Positions 1-10,156 are shown, counted from the first letter of the stretch. The stretch is DNA of 64,000 nucleotides from Streptomyces sp. NBC_00440 (GCF_036014215.1 NZ_CP107922.1:62001-126000), one strand, 5' to 3'. The notes: generated from the letters alone by a model not told the origin. Numbers and translations: made by a program.

Positions 1-2134
1 TCACCGAGTGATAGGCATTCCGCTCCACATGATTGAGCATCTCCACAATCATCCCGGTCTGCACCTGTGTCAATGGATACGCATCCACCACCCCCTCCGG
101 CAACAGAGCCCGATCCCCCGCACCCACCAACTCCCACGCACCCACGGTGTTCAACTCACCGGCGCCGGTCTCCTGCCCCGCGAGCACCTCGGCCAGCCTG
201 GCGACGGTGCCTGCGGCGAAGATCTCGTGGATACTCACGTCGAACCCGGCCTCGCGCAGCGCGCCCGCGAGCCGTACGGCTCGCATGGAGTCGCCGCCGA
301 TGTCGAAGAAGTTCTCCTGAACGCCGACTGTGTCGCGGCCGAGGACGGCGGCCCACACACCGGCGATGCGCTCTTCCAGCGGGGTGGCCGGGGCGGTGTG
401 CGCGGCGACGGGCGCACGCTCGTCGCCCGTGCCGGCCGGCTCGGCCGCGCCGTCCAGAATGTCCAGCGTGCCGTCGGCGAGGTAGCGCGCGCGTAGCCCC
501 TCGACGGGGGTCACCGGGTCGAGGTAGACGTCACCTGCGACGCCGATGGGCGCGTAGTCGCCGTGTCCGTCGAGCACGCGCACCGTGAGCCGCCGGGGCG
601 GGGTGCCCGCGAACACGTCGAGGACCGCCCGCGCCTCGTCCGCCGTGCGGAGCACGCCGCTCCAGCCGGCGAGCCGGGCGCGTTCGGCCGCTGGCAGCAG
701 GTCTACGCCGGTGACGAGGATATCGGGGGCGGCCGTGACCTGGTCGAGCAGGCGCGTGAACCGGGCGGCCATGCGCTCGACGGTCGCGCGGTCGTACAGC
801 GAAGTGGCGTACGAGAAGCGTGCGTCAAGGGCGCCGCTCGTCGCCTGTTCCACGTTCAGCGTGAGATCGAACCGGGCGACCCGGTCGTCCGTCAGCGACT
901 CGGTCTCCACTCCGGGCAGCGTGAAGGCCGCGCCGCGGTTCTCGTGCAGCACGAACGCCATCTGGAACAGCGGGGTCCGGGACAGGTCGCGCTCGGGTTC
1001 CAGCTCGTCGACCACTCGGGCGAATGGCACCGCCTGGTGGTCGAACGCCTCAAGGACGGTATCCCGCACGTGCGTCAACAGCCCGGCGAAGGTGCAGTCA
1101 CTATCCCAACGGGCCCTTACGACAAGGGTATTGATGCCGTAACCGATGAGCCGCTGCAACTCGGGCCGTCCACGGCCCGACACGACGACGCCGACCGGGA
1201 CGTCGGTGCTGTCGGCGTGCCGGGACAGCAGCCCCTGGAACGCGGCGAGGAGCACGGTGAAGAGAGTCGTGTCGTGCTGCTGGGCCAGCTCCCTGGCCCG
1301 GTCGGCGAGCTCGGCGGGCAGGGTGAACCCGACGGAGTCACCGGCCCAGGAGCGCACCGCGGGCCTCGGCCGGTCGGTGGGCAGCTCCAGCGGCCGTACG
1401 TCGGCGAGCCGGTCGCGCCAGTGGCCGAGCTGCTTGTCCAGCGCGGCGCCGCTCATCTCACGGCGCTGCCAGGCCGCGAAGTCAGCGTACTGGACGGCGA
1501 GTTCGGGCAGGTCCGGCGCCAAGCCGGCGAGGGCAGACCGGTAGCGGGAGCCCAGCTCCTGCGCGAAGATGCCGACCGACCAGGCGTCACAGGCGATGTG
1601 GTGGAAGGTGACGGCCAGCAGGTGATCGTCGTCGGCGAGCCGGAACAGCCTGCCCCGCACGGGCCAGGCGCGGCCCAGGTCAATGGGTCGCCCGATCTCC
1701 TCGTCGACCAGGCTGCGCAGCCGCTGTTCCCGTTCCTCGCCGTCGAGGTCCGCAAGTTCGGTGACGGGCAGCCCCGCCCGGCGTGGCGGGTCGATCACCT
1801 GCCGCACGTCCGCGCCGCCGATGAATTCGTAGCGGGTCCGCAGGATCTCGTGACGGGCAAGCACCCCTTCCCACGCGTCGGCGAGGGCGCCAGCGTCGAG
1901 GGTGCCGCGTAGCCGCAGGACCACCGGGACGAGGTATTCGGCGCTATCCGGGTCGAGTTGGCCGAGAAACCACATTTGCTGCTGCCCGAAGGATAGCGGC
2001 AGCGGTCCGTCACGGTCCACCAGCCCGATGGCGGACCTGCGGCCACCGTCCTTGCCCGCGAGTCGGCGGCGCAGCAGTTCGTCGCGCAGCGCACCCTTGT
2101 CCGGTCCGTTCGTGTACGTGCTGTCGACGCTCAT
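1..2134 (-). CDS. NRPS subunit, condensation / relic adenylation / carrier / condensation (runs off the left edge)
   Basis: Third NRPS gene of the leftward operon; the C-terminus lies outside the window. The ATG at 2134 follows a GAGGGAG ribosome site, 13 bp after the previous stop. In order: condensation domain (about residues 30-430) with active-site variant HHIACDAWS (Ala for the usual Gly); a strip of about 100 residues; a carrier domain with its phosphopantetheine Ser in NFFDIGGDSMRAV; then the start of another condensation domain (YPLTQVQTGM). The strip should be an adenylation domain of about 500 residues. Only a tail-like relic survives (GVAGDVYLDP, ARYLADGTLDILD), so cores A1-A5 are absent and this module cannot activate its own amino acid. 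The reading frame is intact, so the gene is probably still translated. Domain calls are firm; loading in trans is inference. Confidence 0.9.
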   Translation of the reverse strand, partial: MSVDSTYTNGPDKGALRDELLRRRLAGKDGGRRSAIGLVDRDGPLPLSFGQQQMWFLGQLDPDSAEYLVPVVLRLRGTLDAGALADAWEGVLARHEILRTRYEFIGGADVRQVIDPPRRAGLPVTELADLDGEEREQRLRSLVDEEIGRPIDLGRAWPVRGRLFRLADDDHLLAVTFHHIACDAWSVGIFAQELGSRYRSALAGLAPDLPELAVQYADFAAWQRREMSGAALDKQLGHWRDRLADVRPLELPTDRPRPAVRSWAGDSVGFTLPAELADRARELAQQHDTTLFTVLLAAFQGLLSRHADSTDVPVGVVVSGRGRPELQRLIGYGINTLVVRARWDSDCTFAGLLTHVRDTVLEAFDHQAVPFARVVDELEPERDLSRTPLFQMAFVLHENRGAAFTLPGVETESLTDDRVARFDLTLNVEQATSGALDARFSYATSLYDRATVERMAARFTRLLDQVTAAPDILVTGVDLLPAAERARLAGWSGVLRTADEARAVLDVFAGTPPRRLTVRVLDGHGDYAPIGVAGDVYLDPVTPVEGLRARYLADGTLDILDGAAEPAGTGDERAPVAAHTAPATPLEERIAGVWAAVLGRDTVGVQENFFDIGGDSMRAVRLAGALREAGFDVSIHEIFAAGTVARLAEVLAGQETGAGELNTVGAWELVGAGDRALLPEGVVDAYPLTQVQTGMIVEMLNHVERNAYHSV

Positions 2135-2147
2135 CCCTGGTGCTCCC

Positions 2148-5100
2148 TCACTGCCGTACGGCCCTCGGCCGGTGCGGCTTCGCTGTGCCGGTGGTTGGGG
2201 CCCGGTCCGCCGCGAGGACCGCGTCGGACAGGCCGCTGATCGTCAGTCGTTCCAGGAGCACGGAGAGCGGCGAGTCGATCGCGTACTCGCGGCGCAGGTG
2301 CACCAGGAGCTGTACGAGCGACAGGGACTGGGCACCGCGCTGAAGAAGGTTGTCGTCGGGGCCGAGCCCGCGCAGGCCGAGGAACTCGGCACAGAGTGCG
2401 GCCACCCGGGCCTCCGTGGCGCTGACCGGGTGGCGCGCCGCATCCGTTTCCGCCCGGGGCGCTGGAAGTGCGCCGAGGTCGACCTTGCCGCTGATGCTCA
2501 ACGGGATCCGGGGGATGGCCACGAACGCCGCCGGGATCATGTAGTCGGGCAGTTTTGCCATGAGGTGACGGCGGAGCGCGCCCGCGTCGGTCCGGCCGGC
2601 CGTCACTATGTACGCGAGGAGCCGTTTGATGCCGGGGCTCGGTTCCCGGACCACGACCACCGCGTCCCGGACCGCCGGGTGCGAGGTGAGGGCGGCGCGG
2701 ATCTCACCGAGTTCAATACGGTGGCCGCTGACCTTCACTTGTGTGTCGATGCGTCCCAGGAACTCGACGCTGCCGTCGGCATTGCGGCGGGCGAGATCGC
2801 CGGTGCGGTACAGCCGGGCGCCGGGCTGGCCGTGCGGATCGGGAACGAACCGGTCGGCGGTGAGCGCGGGCCGGCGGTGGTAGCCGCGGACGACACCGCT
2901 CCCGCCGATACACAACTCCCCCGCGACGCCCGGCGGCACCGGCTCCAGCGCCTGGTCCAGGACGTGGAGGGTCTCGCCCACCAACGGGTCGCCGAGCGCC
3001 ACCCTCGCGGCCCCGTGCGGTACAGGCCAGGACGCGGACCAGATGGTGGTCTCCGTGGGGCCGTACACGTTGGTGAGCGTCCCGACCCGGGGTCTCAGCT
3101 CGTCGGCCAGCCGAGCCGGCAGCTCCTCGCCGCCGACTAGCGCGGCCACGCCCGGGGCGTCGAGGCCGGCTGCCACAAGCAGCCTCCATCCAGAAGGCGT
3201 GGCCTGGACGTGCGTAACCCTGCCCGTGTCGATCAGGCGCAGCAGGGCCACCGGATCCTTGGCCTGCGCGTCGTCGGCGAGAACCACGGTGCCGCCGGTT
3301 ATCAGCGGCAGGTACAGCTCAAGGCCGGAGATGTCGAAGGAGACGGAGGTGGCGGCCAGCCAGTCCCCCGTCAGTCCGGCGAACGAGTGCAGGAGGCCAG
3401 CGAGCGCCCCGTGCCCCACCATGACGCCCTTGGGCGTGCCGGTGGAGCCGGAGGTGAAGATGACGTAGGCCAGGTCGTCGGGTCCGTGCCGGGATATGGG
3501 CGGTTCGGTCCCCTGCCGTGCGAGGGCCGCGGCCTCGCCGGGGGCGTCGAGGGCGACGGCCCGCGCCGTAAACGGGCCGGGGACCTTCGGCGCGAGAGCC
3601 TCCTCGATAAGAATCAGGGGGGCGTCGGTGACCGTGAGGATATGGGCGAGGCGCTCGGCAGGCCCGCCCGGGTCGAGCGGAACGTAGGCGGCGCCGGAGC
3701 GCAGGACGCCGAGCAGCGCGGGGAGGAGGTCGGGGCTGCGACGCAACAGAACTGCGACCAAGTCTCCCTGCCCCACGCCGAGTTCACGAATCCGGTGGGC
3801 TATCCGGTTGGCCCGGCCGTCGAGGGTGCGGAAGTCCAAGGCAGTCTCCCCCGCCACCACCGCCGTCGCGTCCGGCGTTTCGGCGGCGCGGGCGGCCACC
3901 AGCTCGGGCAGCAGGGGCTGCGCGGTGCGGCCGGGGCCACTCGACGAGCCTGCGTCCAGCACGTCCCGCGCCAGGCTCGCGGGCAGCCGGTTCGCGGCCG
4001 CGTCCCCCTCGGGGTCCGCGGCCATGGCGGTCAGCACCTCGCGGTAGATCCGGGCGAGGAGGCCGGCGTGCTCCTCGTCCAGCGCCTCGTGCGCGGCGTC
4101 CAGGAGTAGTGAGTCGCCGAGGACCCGGACGGCGAGCGGGAAGTGCGCGCCGTCCTGGTCCGGCCCGGCAGCCGGGGCCGGGTCGAAGACCACGTCGGCG
4201 AAGCGTCCGGGAATACGCGCGGCGCGGCGCACGGCGGCCCACGGGTGGCGGGCGTACGGCTCGGTCTCCAGGCAGCGGCGGTGCACGGCGGCGACAAGCT
4301 GACGCCAGGTGCCGGCGGTCCTTGCGTGCGGGAAGGGGACGGTGTCGCGGTACACGCCGAGCGCGAGCGGCGCCTCGGGACGGCCGTCGTACAGGACCCC
4401 CGTGTGAAAAGCGGCATCCGGCGTCAGCGCCGCCAGTACGCTCAGGTGGGCTGCAAGCAGGACCGTACCGGCCGATGTCCCGGCCCGGTCCGCGAGAGCG
4501 CCAAGGCCGTCGGCCAGGTCTCCGAACGGAACGTGGACGCGGTGGCGATGGCCGGTGTGGTTCGGGGTGCCCCAGCCATCCGGCAGGAGCAGGGGCGCGT
4601 GGGCGTCCACGACCCGGCTCCAGTGGTCTCGCTGCCGAGGGTCGGCCATCCGGCCGCGCTCGGCGGCCGCGTGCTTCCCGTACGGCTCACCCGGGGAGGC
4701 GGAGGCGCCGTCGTAGATGCGGAACAACTCCGCCAGAAGGTCCGCCGCGCCCGGCGCGTCGAGCAGGGCCGGGCTGTAGGTGAGGACGAGCCGCAGCGCG
4801 GTGTCGCCCTCCAGTTGGGCGGTGAGTCGCAGGGCCGGTGCCGAGGATGGCAGGGGTACCTCGCGCTCCACGTTCTCGTGGGCGGTCCGGGCCGCCGCCA
4901 GGCGCGGCGCGTCGAGGCCGCGCAGGTCGTGCACGGACAGCGAGATCCGCGCCTCGGCGTGGACGAGCCGAAGGGGTTCGCGACCGCCCTCGACGGCGAA
5001 AGAGGTGCGCAGCGTGTCGTGCGCGGCGCTCAGGGCGTCCAGGGCGCGCCGCAGTCCGCCCGGATCGAAGGGCAGGTCGAACGGGCGGCGGAGCACCGCG

Positions 5101-5288
5101 ACGCGGTGGCCGGTCGCGGGCGCCGGGGCGGCCAGCATCCGGGCAAGCGCGGCGGACTGCGCCTCGGTGAGCGGTCCGGCGTCCACGACACCGTCCGGGA
5201 TGCCGTGGCGGTCCACGGGGGCGAGGTGGGCGAACCGGTCTGGGGGCGGGGGCGGTTCGGCAGACGTGCCGGTGAGGTCGATGCTCAT
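2148..5288 (-). CDS. NRPS module, degenerate condensation / adenylation (Gly-like) / carrier
   Basis: 1046 residues; its ATG overlaps the upstream NRPS stop (ATGA), so translation is probably coupled. The N-terminal 430 residues align as a condensation domain, but at the HHxxxDG position residues 171-178 read YSPALLDA: both histidines are gone and only the Asp is kept. The adenylation domain (about 440-930) has TSGSTGTPKG, NVYGPTET and YRTGDLAR. Its pocket residues read by eye give DILQLGVIWK, one change from the known glycine code DILQLGLIWK. The carrier is atypical (LLQRGAQSLSL instead of LGGxS) but keeps the serine. Family and Gly prediction are fairly sure; loss of condensation activity is inferred from the motif. 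Confidence 0.93.
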   Translation of the reverse strand: MSIDLTGTSAEPPPPPDRFAHLAPVDRHGIPDGVVDAGPLTEAQSAALARMLAAPAPATGHRVAVLRRPFDLPFDPGGLRRALDALSAAHDTLRTSFAVEGGREPLRLVHAEARISLSVHDLRGLDAPRLAAARTAHENVEREVPLPSSAPALRLTAQLEGDTALRLVLTYSPALLDAPGAADLLAELFRIYDGASASPGEPYGKHAAAERGRMADPRQRDHWSRVVDAHAPLLLPDGWGTPNHTGHRHRVHVPFGDLADGLGALADRAGTSAGTVLLAAHLSVLAALTPDAAFHTGVLYDGRPEAPLALGVYRDTVPFPHARTAGTWRQLVAAVHRRCLETEPYARHPWAAVRRAARIPGRFADVVFDPAPAAGPDQDGAHFPLAVRVLGDSLLLDAAHEALDEEHAGLLARIYREVLTAMAADPEGDAAANRLPASLARDVLDAGSSSGPGRTAQPLLPELVAARAAETPDATAVVAGETALDFRTLDGRANRIAHRIRELGVGQGDLVAVLLRRSPDLLPALLGVLRSGAAYVPLDPGGPAERLAHILTVTDAPLILIEEALAPKVPGPFTARAVALDAPGEAAALARQGTEPPISRHGPDDLAYVIFTSGSTGTPKGVMVGHGALAGLLHSFAGLTGDWLAATSVSFDISGLELYLPLITGGTVVLADDAQAKDPVALLRLIDTGRVTHVQATPSGWRLLVAAGLDAPGVAALVGGEELPARLADELRPRVGTLTNVYGPTETTIWSASWPVPHGAARVALGDPLVGETLHVLDQALEPVPPGVAGELCIGGSGVVRGYHRRPALTADRFVPDPHGQPGARLYRTGDLARRNADGSVEFLGRIDTQVKVSGHRIELGEIRAALTSHPAVRDAVVVVREPSPGIKRLLAYIVTAGRTDAGALRRHLMAKLPDYMIPAAFVAIPRIPLSISGKVDLGALPAPRAETDAARHPVSATEARVAALCAEFLGLRGLGPDDNLLQRGAQSLSLVQLLVHLRREYAIDSPLSVLLERLTISGLSDAVLAADRAPTTGTAKPHRPRAVRQ

Positions 5289-8200
5289 GCCTCGCGGTCT
5301 CCTGCCGTGCGGGGAGCCGCCATCAGCTCCGCGTCGGACATCTGCGCGATCTCGGCGCGGACTGCCGCCTCCACGGCCCGCGCGAGCTGCCGCACGGTGG
5401 GCTCCTCGAAGACGGTCCGCACGGACAGGTCCAGATCGAACTCCTCCTGGAGCCGGGCGGTGAGCCGGATCGCGAGGATGGAGTGGCCGCCGAGGTGGAA
5501 GAAGTGGGCGTCGGCGCCGATCCGTTCGACGGCAAGGACCTCGCCGAACAGGGCCGCGACCCGTTCCTCGACTACGTTCGCCGGGGGCGTGTACAGGGTG
5601 TCGCCGGGCGCGGCGTCGGGGAGCGCACCGCGGTCGAGCTTGCCGTTGGCCGTGAGCGGCACGGCGGCGATGACCGTGAAGGACGAGGGCACCATGTAGT
5701 CGGGCAGCACGGCCGCGAGCCGGCCGCGCAGGGCTTCCGGGTCGAAGCCGCCAGACGCCCCGGGGGCCGTGCCCGGGTCCGTCTCCCCGGCGTCCGGGAC
5801 CACGTAGGCCGCGAGCACGCGCTCGCCCGGCCGGTGTTCGGACACCACGACTACCGCGTCCCGCACGCCCGCCAGTTCGCTCAACCGGGCCTCGATCTCA
5901 CCGAGTTCGACGCGGTAGCCGCGCACCTTGACCTGTCGGTCGACGCGGCCGAGGAACTCGATCGCTCCGTCCCGGCGGCGCCGGGCGAGGTCCCCGGTTC
6001 GGTAGCGGCGGCTGCCTGGCGCGCCGTCCGGATCGGGGACGAAGCGCTCGGCGGTGAGGGCGGGCCGCCCGAGATAGCCCCGGGCGACGCCGGCGCCCCC
6101 GATGTACAGCTCGCCGACGACCCCGATCGGCACGGGCCGCCCCACCCCGTCCAGGATCACGGCGCTGGTGCGGGGCAGCGGCCGCCCCAGCGGAACGGTC
6201 CCCTGGTGCCGCTCGCGCACCGCGTGCACCAGGGTGCCGATCGACGTCTCTGTGGGCCCGTACTCGTTGAGCAGCCGTCCGGGCCCAAGCAGGGCGAGCC
6301 AGCGGTCGGCGAGGCGTCCGGGGAGTTCCTCCCCCGCGACCACGACCGTCCCCGCGAGCCGTGCCGCCTGAGCGTCGGTGAGCTGGTCGCCGAGGATCCC
6401 CAGGTGCCCGGGCGTCACCTTCACGAAGGCGTACGGGCCGCCGTCGGCGAGCGCCGTCCCGAGCCCGGTGAGGTCCCCGGCAGGCAGCACGTGCACGGCA
6501 CGGCCCGTGATCAGCGGAGCGAACAGATTGGTGGCTGGTAGGTCGAAGGCGACGGACGAGAAGAGCGGCGCCCCACCCTCGGCCCCTGTCAGGTCCTCCT
6601 GCGCCCATCGCAGGTGGTTGGCAAGCCCGCAGTGGGTGATCATCACGCCCTTGGGAGTGCCAGTGGAGCCGGAGGTGTAGATGACGTACGCGAGGAGCTC
6701 CGGGTCCGCTGTACGGTCCGGACGGGTCGTGGGCCGGGCCGCGAGGGCCGCCGCGTCGCGGTCGAGCTCCACCCGCTCGCCCGCGAAGTCCCTCACTCCG
6801 CCTTGGGCCATGCTGTCGGTGAGCAGGACGCCCGCACTGCTGTCCCGCAGCGCGTGGGCCAGGCGGTCCGCCGGATTCGTGGGGTCGAGCGGCAGGTATG
6901 CGGCGCCCGCCTTCCACACCCCCAGCAGGGCAAGGATCAGGTCGGGGCCGCGTTCCAGGCACACCCCGACCACGGTGTCGTCGCCTACTCCCGTCGCGGC
7001 GAGGTGGTGGCCTATGCGGTTGGCCCGCTCGTCCACCTCGCGGTAGCTGAGGCGCGTGCCGCCCGCGACGATGGCCGTCGCGTCCGGGGTGGCGGCCGCC
7101 TGCCGTTCGAACAGGTCGAGCAGCGTGGAATCATCCCAGCTGCGTGTCTCCCCGCCGCGGTGATCCGCGAGTTCGGCGCACTCCCGCTCCGACAAGATCT
7201 CCAGCTCCCCCACGCCGGTCTCCGGGCGTTCGGCAGCCGACTCCAGGAGCCGGACGAAGCCGTGGCCGAGCCGCTCGACGGTCTCGTGGTCGAAGAGTCG
7301 CGTCGCGTACTCCAGGACGCCGGCGAACGAGCCGTCTGTCTCACGGCGCAGGTACAGCGTGAGGTCGGTCTTCGCGACGCGGCGGTGGCGCAGCAGCAGG
7401 TCGCTGTCCTCCTCGCCGGGCATGCCGCCGCCGACCTCGTCGTCGTTGAAGTTGAAGGCGACCTGGTAAAGGGGGGTGCGGGACGGGTCGCGCTCCGGCC
7501 GCAGATCCTCGACCAGGGACTCGAAGGACACGTCCTGGTGGGCGAAGCCATCCAGAGTGGTCCGCCGAACCCGGTCCAGGGACTCGGTGAACGGCAGCGC
7601 CGCATCCAGACGGCAGCGCAGCACCAGCGAGTTGAGGAAGAATCCGATCATCCGGTCCGTCTCGGCGCGCGTACGGCCGGCCACCGGCACGCCCACCGCG
7701 ACGTCCCACTGGCCGCTGTGCCTGGCGAGCAGGGTGGCGTAGGCGGTGAGCAGGGTCATGAATGGGGTCGCCTGGTGGCCCTGGCCCAGCGCGGTGAGGG
7801 CCTTCGCCGTGCAGGCAGGTATGCGGACGGGCACGAGGCCGCCGCGGGGGTCGCGTTCGGCGGGCCGCGGCCGGTCGGCGGGGAGATCGAGGGTAGCGAC
7901 CCCGGCGAGCTCACGGCGCCAGTAGTCCAGTTGCGGGGCGAGCCGCTCCTTGTCACGCCAGGTCCGCTGCCACACCGCGTAGTCGGCGTACTGCGGCGAG
8001 GGAACGGCGGAGCTGGGCTCGCCGCCGCTCTCCACCTCGGCGCAGATGGCCCGGAATTCACGCTCCAGTAAGGTCGCCGACCAGCCGTCACAAGCGATGT
8101 GATGGATCGTTATTATGAGGGTGGCGTCCTCCGCACCCCGGCGCACAAGCAGGGCCCGCCACACCTTCCCGGACTCCAGGTCGAAGCCGATGTCGAAGGC

Positions 8201-9919
8201 GCGGGCGATCTCCTCGCGCCCATCGTCCGGCGGGCGCTCCACCACCCGCAGCTCGACCGGCGCGGGCGCCTCCACGAGTTGCACGGGCGCCCCGTCCCTG
8301 CTCGCGTACCGGGTGCGCAGCGGCTCGTGCCGTACCGCCAGCAGGTCGAGCGCCCTGCGCACAGTATCCTCGGCGAGTGCCGCCGGGATGCGCAGGATCA
8401 GCGGAACGACCCATTCGGGGCTGTTCGGGTACATCCGGTCCAGGAACCACAGTCGGCGCTGCCCAAACGACAGCGGCAGGGGCCCGCCGCGCTCCACCGG
8501 CGTCACCGGAGGCGTCCCCTCGGCAGCGGCGGCCAGCAGCGCGGCCTGCTCCTCGACGGTCACGGCGGCGTACAGATCGGATAGTTCCAGGGTCCGGCCT
8601 GTCTCGCGGCCCAGCCGCGCGGCCAGCTCCGCGAGTTGGAGCGAGTAGCCGCCGAGCTGGAAGAAGTCGTCGTGGGCGCCGATCGCGTCCGTCTCCAGGA
8701 GCTCGCCCCACACCTGGGCGACCAGCCGCTCCCGCGCGGTGCGCGGTGCCACGTACTCGGGCCGGTCGTGGTCGGCGAACGCCAGGCCGTCCCACTCCTG
8801 CGCGGCCACCGGGCCGAGGAAGTCAAGCGAGTCGTCGGCGCGCTGCCGCACGAGCAGTCCGGTCGGATACAGCAGGCCGTCCTCGGGACCGTGGACGTCG
8901 GGCAGGAGGAGCGTGCTCCCCGTCATCTCGCCTGTCCGGGCCGCCAGTTCGCCCGGGATACCTGGTGGCACGGGTTCGCCGAACTCGTCAATGACGACGG
9001 CGAGTTCGGGGGCGACAGGGACACCGAGACCGGGCTCCCGGGCCGCGTCAGCGCGGTGTGCGGCAACAGCGGCGCCGAGTACCGAGATCCCGTAAGTGCG
9101 CCATACCTCGGTGTCCGCAGCGAACAAATGCGCCTGCTGGGCCTGCTCCGGCTCGTCGGGGAGCCCATCCACCACTACGGCGCGCAACGGTACCGACATC
9201 CAGTGCGGTGCGCGGGCAGCACGGTCGGTGAGCGCGTCTACCGTGATGCCGGCGGCGCGCATCGCCCCGGCGAGCGCTGGCCCGTCCACCCCGGTCCCGG
9301 TGGGCAGTACGACGAGGGGCGCGCCGCAGACGAGGGCCGCCGCCACCGCCCAGAGCCGGCCGTCGAGCGCGTCGGTGGCAGGCAGCACCAGCCGATCCGC
9401 CGGCGTCACGATCCCCTCGCTCAGCAGCCAGCTGGCCTGGCGGACCGCCATGGCGTACGTGATCGCGTGGGTGCCGTCATCCTGGGTGGCGAAGAGCCAC
9501 GCGACGCCGGACGGTGCGGGCCCGCCCGGCACTGGCGTCTCCAGGGGTGCGGCGCCCTGCGTCGTGGCGCTCACCCCGAGCACGGGCGCTGCCCCCGCCG
9601 GATCCCCTGTGTCGGACAGGATCAGGTCGCAGGCGGGAGCCGCCGGTTCCGTTCCGGGCCTGCCGAGCCGTACCATCGTCCCGCCCGCACGCCAAACCCC
9701 GAGCAGCGCCGCCACCAGGCCGGCGCCGGCCGCGAGGCGCAGGCCGACCCGGCTGCCGGGGCCGATCCCGCGCGCTCGCAGTTTTCCTGCCAACTGGTCG
9801 GCCTGACAGTCGAGTTGAGACGCGGTGGTCGCGGCGGAACCGTCCAAGACCGCGACCGCGTCCGGGCGACGCTGTGCGTGCAGCGCGAACAGGTCGTGCA
9901 GAAGCGGTTGCCGTGTCAC
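5285..9919 (-). CDS. NRPS subunit, relic adenylation / carrier / condensation / adenylation (Asn-like) / carrier
   Basis: First gene of the leftward NRPS operon. I chose the GTG at 9919 (VTRQPLLHD), which has GGGGGAG about 8 nt upstream; an ATG 24 codons earlier gives a less NRPS-like start. Residues 1-380 resemble an adenylation domain but lack the A3 phosphate loop (ATQDDGTHAI in its place), the A5 GPTE motif, YRTGDL and the whole C-terminal subdomain. Then come a normal carrier (FFQLGGYSLQL, Ser near 424), a canonical condensation domain (HHIACDGWS near 606), a complete adenylation domain (TSGSTGTPKG, NEYGPTET, YRTGDLAR) and a second carrier (FFHLGGHSI near 1476). The pocket reads DLTKVAEIGK, in the Asp/Asn family and nearer Asn. 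No condensation domain precedes the first carrier, so initiation must use another protein. Confidence 0.93.
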   Translation of the reverse strand: MTRQPLLHDLFALHAQRRPDAVAVLDGSAATTASQLDCQADQLAGKLRARGIGPGSRVGLRLAAGAGLVAALLGVWRAGGTMVRLGRPGTEPAAPACDLILSDTGDPAGAAPVLGVSATTQGAAPLETPVPGGPAPSGVAWLFATQDDGTHAITYAMAVRQASWLLSEGIVTPADRLVLPATDALDGRLWAVAAALVCGAPLVVLPTGTGVDGPALAGAMRAAGITVDALTDRAARAPHWMSVPLRAVVVDGLPDEPEQAQQAHLFAADTEVWRTYGISVLGAAVAAHRADAAREPGLGVPVAPELAVVIDEFGEPVPPGIPGELAARTGEMTGSTLLLPDVHGPEDGLLYPTGLLVRQRADDSLDFLGPVAAQEWDGLAFADHDRPEYVAPRTARERLVAQVWGELLETDAIGAHDDFFQLGGYSLQLAELAARLGRETGRTLELSDLYAAVTVEEQAALLAAAAEGTPPVTPVERGGPLPLSFGQRRLWFLDRMYPNSPEWVVPLILRIPAALAEDTVRRALDLLAVRHEPLRTRYASRDGAPVQLVEAPAPVELRVVERPPDDGREEIARAFDIGFDLESGKVWRALLVRRGAEDATLIITIHHIACDGWSATLLEREFRAICAEVESGGEPSSAVPSPQYADYAVWQRTWRDKERLAPQLDYWRRELAGVATLDLPADRPRPAERDPRGGLVPVRIPACTAKALTALGQGHQATPFMTLLTAYATLLARHSGQWDVAVGVPVAGRTRAETDRMIGFFLNSLVLRCRLDAALPFTESLDRVRRTTLDGFAHQDVSFESLVEDLRPERDPSRTPLYQVAFNFNDDEVGGGMPGEEDSDLLLRHRRVAKTDLTLYLRRETDGSFAGVLEYATRLFDHETVERLGHGFVRLLESAAERPETGVGELEILSERECAELADHRGGETRSWDDSTLLDLFERQAAATPDATAIVAGGTRLSYREVDERANRIGHHLAATGVGDDTVVGVCLERGPDLILALLGVWKAGAAYLPLDPTNPADRLAHALRDSSAGVLLTDSMAQGGVRDFAGERVELDRDAAALAARPTTRPDRTADPELLAYVIYTSGSTGTPKGVMITHCGLANHLRWAQEDLTGAEGGAPLFSSVAFDLPATNLFAPLITGRAVHVLPAGDLTGLGTALADGGPYAFVKVTPGHLGILGDQLTDAQAARLAGTVVVAGEELPGRLADRWLALLGPGRLLNEYGPTETSIGTLVHAVRERHQGTVPLGRPLPRTSAVILDGVGRPVPIGVVGELYIGGAGVARGYLGRPALTAERFVPDPDGAPGSRRYRTGDLARRRRDGAIEFLGRVDRQVKVRGYRVELGEIEARLSELAGVRDAVVVVSEHRPGERVLAAYVVPDAGETDPGTAPGASGGFDPEALRGRLAAVLPDYMVPSSFTVIAAVPLTANGKLDRGALPDAAPGDTLYTPPANVVEERVAALFGEVLAVERIGADAHFFHLGGHSILAIRLTARLQEEFDLDLSVRTVFEEPTVRQLARAVEAAVRAEIAQMSDAELMAAPRTAGDREA

Positions 9920-10156
9920 AGATGCTCCCCCGCGCGTCGACGTTTTCGGACCCGGGGATGCCCGGCTCGTCCAGCAGAGTGCGGAGGCCACCTATCACTG
10001 GCCTATACGAGGGCGGCGCGCCGTGACCTGAAAAGGCGCCGTGCGCATCACGCGGGCCGTCGCGCGGGGCACGCGGTCGCGTGCGCGATATCGCTGGAAT
10101 ATAGCGATCCCCCCGAGCATGACCCTCGTCCTAAAACGCCATCTAAATACGCGCAC
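9920..10156 (-). promoter_or_regulatory. Leader and probable promoter region of the NRPS operon
   Basis: This 237-bp gap between the NRPS start and the IS must hold the NRPS operon promoter, unless the IS has displaced it. It contains an inverted repeat ATCGCT/AGCGAT with a 7-bp spacer (10,090-10,108), but no convincing -35/-10 pair or named regulator box. Confidence 0.35.

Noticed and set aside
563..6541. Long plus-strand open frames over the NRPS genes
   Set aside because: All mirror well-supported NRPS domains on the minus strand.
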